Assembly (NCBI GenBank): GCA_036346405.1
Contig: CM070561.1
Location: 23,034,215 to 23,098,214 of the forward strand
Source: Phyllostachys edulis
Lineage: Eukaryota; Streptophyta; Magnoliopsida; Poales; Poaceae
Direction of reading: 5' to 3'
DNA length: 64,000 nucleotides
The notes beneath the pieces are model-generated. The model did not search any database and was not told where the DNA came from. It was given only the letters and a program-made list of their open reading frames with translations. Shown in pieces: positions 59,491 through 64,000 of this stretch; the stretch's first letter is position 1, and each line of letters starts with the position of its first letter. The position numbers and the translations under genes were made by a program.

Positions 59491-61005
59491 TCCTTCCTCG
59501 CACAGCAGACCTATAGGGCATAGCGAGGAACATCGTGCCTCGAAGATGGGGTTAGTGATAAAAGACTTGGGAATCCAGTACTGAGCCACACGATGTTTAG
59601 GAACAGCAGAAGAAGCAGCAATAACATGGTTAGTGGAATAATCATAAGAATGCACACGAGCAACACCCAGACCTCTCCGAATCGACCTACCAAAAGATCG
59701 GTACTCCCCCTGTTTAGATGCTACCCGTGGTTTCTCCTCACGATATCCTAACCCAAAACGCTGCCTAGAGCCACTAAAGGAGTCAAAGAAGTCATCTATG
59801 AACCTAGGCCTTTGTTTAGCAAGAAGGACAGGCTGCCTGGCTCTAGAGACAGTAGAAGGTGAAGGAACTCCTCTAATGGACCTCAAAGCATGCACTCTCT
59901 CCTTCTTCTCACTCTTAGCTCTATCGAAGCAGAACTCAACTATGTGGCCATCCTTCTTGCAGAAAATGCAGTGATACTTGACCTTCTGAGAGGTCTGATT
60001 AGCTGACTTAGAAGCATCTGTCTTGCTAGAAGGGGTTTGGGCAAAACCTACAGATCTAAAAACTATCTTAGATGGCTCAGGGGGTTCTACCTCAAACAAG
60101 CCACTCTTAACAGCTCTCACAATCTTAGATGGGTGATTCTTAGAATTCTCTAAAGAATTAAAACCTAGGCCACTATTATTCACACTCACCTTGGATTGAT
60201 CAAGAATCATGTTTAAGTTCTTCTTCCCACTAGAAAATCTCTCAAGAGTCTTTTTGAGGTAATCATTTTCTTTGGCTAGCTCCTTACATGAGGCACACTC
60301 ATTTGACTTGATAGCCCTATTATACCTTTCCTTATAACAAGCTGCCTCAACCTTCAAAGCCTCACAAGACACACAAGGGGCACCCCTAATCCTATCCAAC
60401 TGCTCTTTGAACTTGACTCTAAATGCCTCTTGTATCTCATCTAAATTATGCCCAACTTCAATACAAAAAGCACAAGCATTAGAATCAATTACTTTCTTAG
60501 ATGCAATCATGGACATGGATTGTTCAATTTTAGATTTCTCCTCTAGAGTCTTGTTGAAAGCATCATTCTCAATTGTGAGTTTATGACAATTTTCACATGA
60601 AGCAGTTTTTGAATGAAGAATCATTTCAGTCATTTCCTTCATTTTAATCTTATTATTCTCACAATGAGAGCAAGTGTGACTAGCATCAAATTTCATCAAT
60701 TCCTTAGTAGCACTATCCAATTTCAATTCAAGTAAAGCACAATTTGAGCAAAATGAAGGAATAGCATCTACAGCAGTCACATCTAGAGCAATAGCATCCA
60801 TGCAAGTAGAACTAGACTTGAGAGATTCTAGTTCATCTAGAGCATCTTTAAGTTGATTAGCAATAGAGGAATGAGCATATTTCAGTTTGGTCAATTCATC
60901 ATGCAAGCTAGAACAAGAATCACAATCATCAGCAGGATTAATGGATTTGAGCCTAACCACTTCTAGGTTCAAATTGCCAATCATGAAATCATGTTTCTTA
61001 ATCAT
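59473..61005 (-). pseudogene. SIRE-like Gag C-terminal part: CxxC coiled coil and zinc knuckle
   Basis: A 510-codon open stretch. The first half is a long predicted coiled coil in which a CxxC pair recurs seven times (CDSC, CSNC, CSHC, CENC, CAFC, CVSC, CASC), each followed by a Leu/Glu-rich helix. A CCHC knuckle CIFCKKDGHIVEFC (59929-59970) follows, then a basic Arg/Ser-rich region. It continues in the same frame from the gag piece upstream through one TGA codon near 61025. Role: RNA binding and particle assembly. Confidence 0.8.
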
Positions 61006-61026
61006 TTTAGCTTGCCTTTTCAGATT

Positions 61027-62217
61027 TCATTCAGCAACGACCAAAGCACATTTCATTTCATATGGTGAGGGGCATACCTCGTCGGGATCGCTAAAGAGCT
61101 CGTCGTCGTTGGAGGAGTCGATGTCGTGGCTGTCCTTGGCCATGAAGCACATGCCGGTGAAATCCTCCGCCTTCTTCTTGCCATGAGAGTCATCCTCATC
61201 GTCCTCCGTCCCCAAGTCCACATCACTCATGTCAACATTCTCAAGAGCGGCAAGGACCCTGTTGACGAACTTTCGGTAGTTTGGCTTCTTGGCTTTTGCA
61301 TCCCAAGCTTGAGGACGCCTCCGGAAGTCCTTCTCCTCCTTGCCCTTCAGCTTGGGGCACTTGGCCCGAATGTGGTTTGGCTCACCACACTCAAAGCAGG
61401 TGATAGGGCCACCTCTCCTCCTGTTCCTCACTTTGTTGTATGCTCTGGTGAATTTGGTGGATAGGAGGGCTAAGTCATCCTCAGGTAGCTTCTCTAGCTG
61501 CTCATCGCTCAAAGAATGCAAAGTAGACAATGAAAAACCAGATGAGCCAAAATCACAAGAATCAGAAGAGCTACCCTTAGATGGGTCAACCACAAGAGCC
61601 ATCGACTCTGTCTTGGGGAGACGCGAGATGAAGTCAATCTCATGCGTCTTCAACCTCGAGTAGAGCTTATCCATGGTAAGCTCACTCATGACAGTGTTGT
61701 CATTGATGGAGGTGATCTTCATTCCCCAAACTCTCACATCAAGAGCACCCAAAAACTAACGTGCATTCTCAGATTCAGTAAACACAAGATCTACAGCACG
61801 CAAGTCATGAATGATCTTGGTGAACCTTCCTAGCAACTCATCCAAGGACTCACCAGGCCTCTGTTCGATCTTTGAGTATTCTTTCTTCAGTTGGTTCTGT
61901 CTCACTTCCTTGATCACAGTAGATCCCTCATGGTAGTCAGCGAGGGTCTTCCAGATCTCATGAGCAGACCTCGAATGAGCAACACGCTCAAACTCAGATC
62001 GACTAAGACCTTGAATCAAGAAATTTTGAGCCTTGCTATTTGCCTCCACATCAGGTGTGATCACATCGTCATTGGTTGGCACTGCATAAGGATTTTTGAC
62101 CTTAAGCCAAATTGAGTGCCCTTGAGCCTCGAAGTAGGCATGCATGCGAGCCTTCCAGTATGAAAAATTGACTCCATCAAACACAGGTGGTTTGGTCGAA
62201 TACTTATTAGATGTCAT
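61027..62217 (-). pseudogene. SIRE-like Gag N-terminal part with one in-frame stop
   Basis: The start ATG at 62217 is 42 bases from the primer site. The N-terminal SIRE Gag motif is FDGVNFSYWKARMHAYFEAQ, followed by WKTLADYHEGSTVIKEVRQN and a RPGESLDELLGRFTKIIHDL block. A TAG at about 61753-61755 interrupts the frame; the same frame continues for 241 codons with the capsid end, a CCHC knuckle CFECGEPNHIRAKC (about 61357-61398) and an acidic Asp/Glu/Ser-rich tail. A TGA ends it near 61027. Confidence 0.85.
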
Positions 62218-62259
62218 GGCTCCTAAGACCGGTTAAGATCTATGAGAAGAGCTAACCAG

Positions 62260-62271
62260 GCTCTGATACCA
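62260..62271 (-). other. SIRE-like element primer-binding site
   Basis: GCTCTGATACCA on +, i.e. TGGTATCAGAGC on -, an exact initiator-tRNA-Met site two bases from the LTR edge. Confidence 0.92.
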
Positions 62272-62273
62272 CT

Positions 62274-64000
62274 TGTAGGACCGGAAAGGCACCTAGAGGG
62301 GGGGGTGAATAGGAGCACGATAAATTTTTCTATTAAGATTGGATTCAACACAATATCACTCCAATAGCTACGGAAGCTATGAAGATCAACATTCAAGTAC
62401 TGCAACGGACTTGTGTTGAACCCAAATCAAAACCCCCAACGCAAAACACAAAAGGCTCAAAGCGATCTGGTGGAGCGGTCAGACCGGCAGCATATAAGCG
62501 GTCAGACCGGATGTCGGTCTGACCGGCGTTGTAAATCGGACCGACCGCCCCGACTGTAAACAAAGGCGATGCATTTCAAAACCAAAACGAAAATCGGTCT
62601 ACCTTTTGATCTACACGGCCAAACTTGATCAAATTTGGAACACACCTTCCTAAGGATATTAAGAACCTATTCCAAGCAACGATTGAGTAGATCCACGTCA
62701 AAGTTTCAGCCTTTTTCCATTTGAACGAAGATAGGTTCAAAACCGGGCAAGAATGAAAACTCGATCCAATCACTTGCTCGTGGGAGATTGATCACCTAGA
62801 TGATCCTAGATGTATTCCCACACATCACAGCAAGGTAGATGAGGGCAAGAAATCAATCAAAAACCGAAGGATCAACGATGGACTCAAAAACACCAAATAA
62901 GGAGGAAGAACACATAGAGACTCATCTTTGAAGGAACATGCATAGATTGATTTGAGATTTGAGAGGGTTTATAGCCACTCCATCCAGGAGAACAAGAGCT
63001 CAATCCATGAGCACCAACTCAACTCATCTCTCTAGAACGCTAAGCCTCTCCTTTCCTCTCTAAGCCCTAAGATAAAACTAGGGTTTACAAATGAAGTGCT
63101 TAAGGGTGCTGGACAGCAGCCACCCCTATTTATATTAGAGGCCTAGCTTTTAGAAGAACTAACCCTAATCGGCTCCCATTAAGGCCCAATACAAACGGGT
63201 CACACATGCACGTATTTTAAAGCGCCGTCTTCACTCGTCTTGACCAAATCCGCTTCTCCAACACACCGTCTTGCGCCGCTGGTTTGCAAAAAGGTCACAA
63301 AGGCGGTATTTGGTAAAATTACCAAAATACCCCTTCTCGATCCTTCTCCGAAGACCGAGTCCAATCTTGGTGAAGCAATCGCCTGCTTCGCCACGTGTAG
63401 GTTGATCAACGGCTCTCATCATATCGGCAAGTCTCTCCCGTTCGGCTCCCACCGAAGCCACTATGGCACTTGTATCGACCCCCGCGCCGCTTGATCCAAC
63501 CAGTCGCACCGAACTGCCCGTTCGGTCATCCTTGTCCATTTTGTGACCCGCTTGAGTCTCTTGACCTCACCCGGCATTCTCGATCGTTCTGGACCTCAGC
63601 TCTCCAAGCTTAGTCCCGATCATCCTCGCCGTTGACCGTCGTTGACCTCCAAGCAACCTGCACAGCAATAGACAAGCAAATCGAATCCGGGAACAAGTTC
63701 TTCACAACTTGACCCACATTAGTGAAAACATGCATCATGCAACACATATGCACTGAAGCCCATGCCCTTAACCTAACCCAACAAGCATCGCCAACAATTC
63801 GACGAAATTTTGCACAAAATCGATTAGAGATCGCCGTTCGGCGGTCGACCGCCGCCTCGATTTAGCCAGAATTCACTCAAGGCTTGGCCGGTCTGACCGC
63901 CAGTCACCGGAAGAACTGAAACTGCGCTAAAAACGTTTGAATGGACAAACCAAAAACGTCATTGCCAATTGTAACATCATCCTAAGATCATGCACATATC
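62274..64000 (-). repeat. SIRE-like 5' LTR, truncated by window end
   Basis: Collinear with 52892-54618 of the sister LTR. It has one extra 23-bp unit with gcggtcagaccgg at about 62477-62500 and differs by short indels at 63825-63900. The TATAAATA box on - is at 63127-63134. About 350 bp of the LTR lie outside the window. Confidence 0.88.

Larger units (their letters stand above)
52892..64000 (-). mobile_element. SIRE/Maximus-like Ty1/copia element on -, 5' LTR cut by window
   Basis: LTRs at 52892-54966 and 62274-64000+ flank a 7.3-kb interior. The reverse-complement primer site GCTCTGATACCA (62260-62271) adjoins the higher LTR, and a purine tract (GAGGGGGAGTA on -, 54967-54977) adjoins the lower. 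Gag with two zinc knuckles and a coiled coil, then protease, integrase, RT and RNase H, followed by a 1.3-kb noncoding 3' stretch, is the SIRE layout. LTRs agree at about 97% over the first 165 bases, so it is one of the younger insertions. It landed in an older copia fragment. The left flank is gtatg; the right flank is outside the window. Confidence 0.9.

Overview
The window is nuclear DNA from a plant, almost certainly a grass. The evidence is an intron-containing PEX3 gene, Ty3/gypsy and Ty1/copia LTR retrotransposons primed by initiator-tRNA-Met sites (TGGTATCAGAGC), CACTA transposons, and foldback MITEs. Only one host gene looks intact: PEX3, a seven-exon peroxisome-biogenesis gene on the + strand (coding span 9510-12701, 378 residues). 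I found no tRNA, rRNA, CRISPR array or bacterial-type operon.

Layout. (1) 1-8386: an old gypsy element on + (G1). Its 5' LTR is cut by the window start, the interior is decayed, and the 3' LTR is complete; it seems to sit in an older LTR remnant (8387-8967). (2) 8968-13611: the PEX3 island, with a 326-bp hairpin MITE bounded by a perfect 9-bp duplication just behind the gene. (3) 13612 to about 49350: one old gypsy-type LTR (X) split by a stack of insertions. The first is a 5.5-kb solo LTR (14438-19933, duplication cgccc). The second is a complete Tekay-like gypsy element on - (G2, 20120-40014, duplication tcctc). The lower-coordinate LTR of G2 carries a 4.6-kb solo LTR (20346-24975, duplication gcgca), and its higher-coordinate LTR carries a CACTA element (34735-37981, duplication acc, with the empty site visible in the sister LTR). 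The third is a foldback element (43155-49175) split by a solo LTR (43209-48700), itself split by a CACTA element (about 43830-47576) that carries a broken NPH3/BTB gene fragment. (4) 49350-50870: an unassigned segment. (5) 50870-64000: an LTR scrap, a 3' piece of a copia element on -, and inside it a nearly complete SIRE/Maximus-like copia element on - (52892 to beyond the window) with 2.08-kb LTRs.

None of the retroelements is intact: gag and pol of G2 and of the copia elements are broken by stops and single-base frameshifts. The most unusual signals are a degraded extra ORF between primer-binding site and gag in G2 with a dsRNA-binding-domain-like signature, a TGAGTAC/GTACTCA palindrome kept at a similar place in four different LTR families, and the NPH3 exon captured by a CACTA element. 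Boundaries come from reading termini, target-site duplications and sister copies by eye; no alignment or database search was run.
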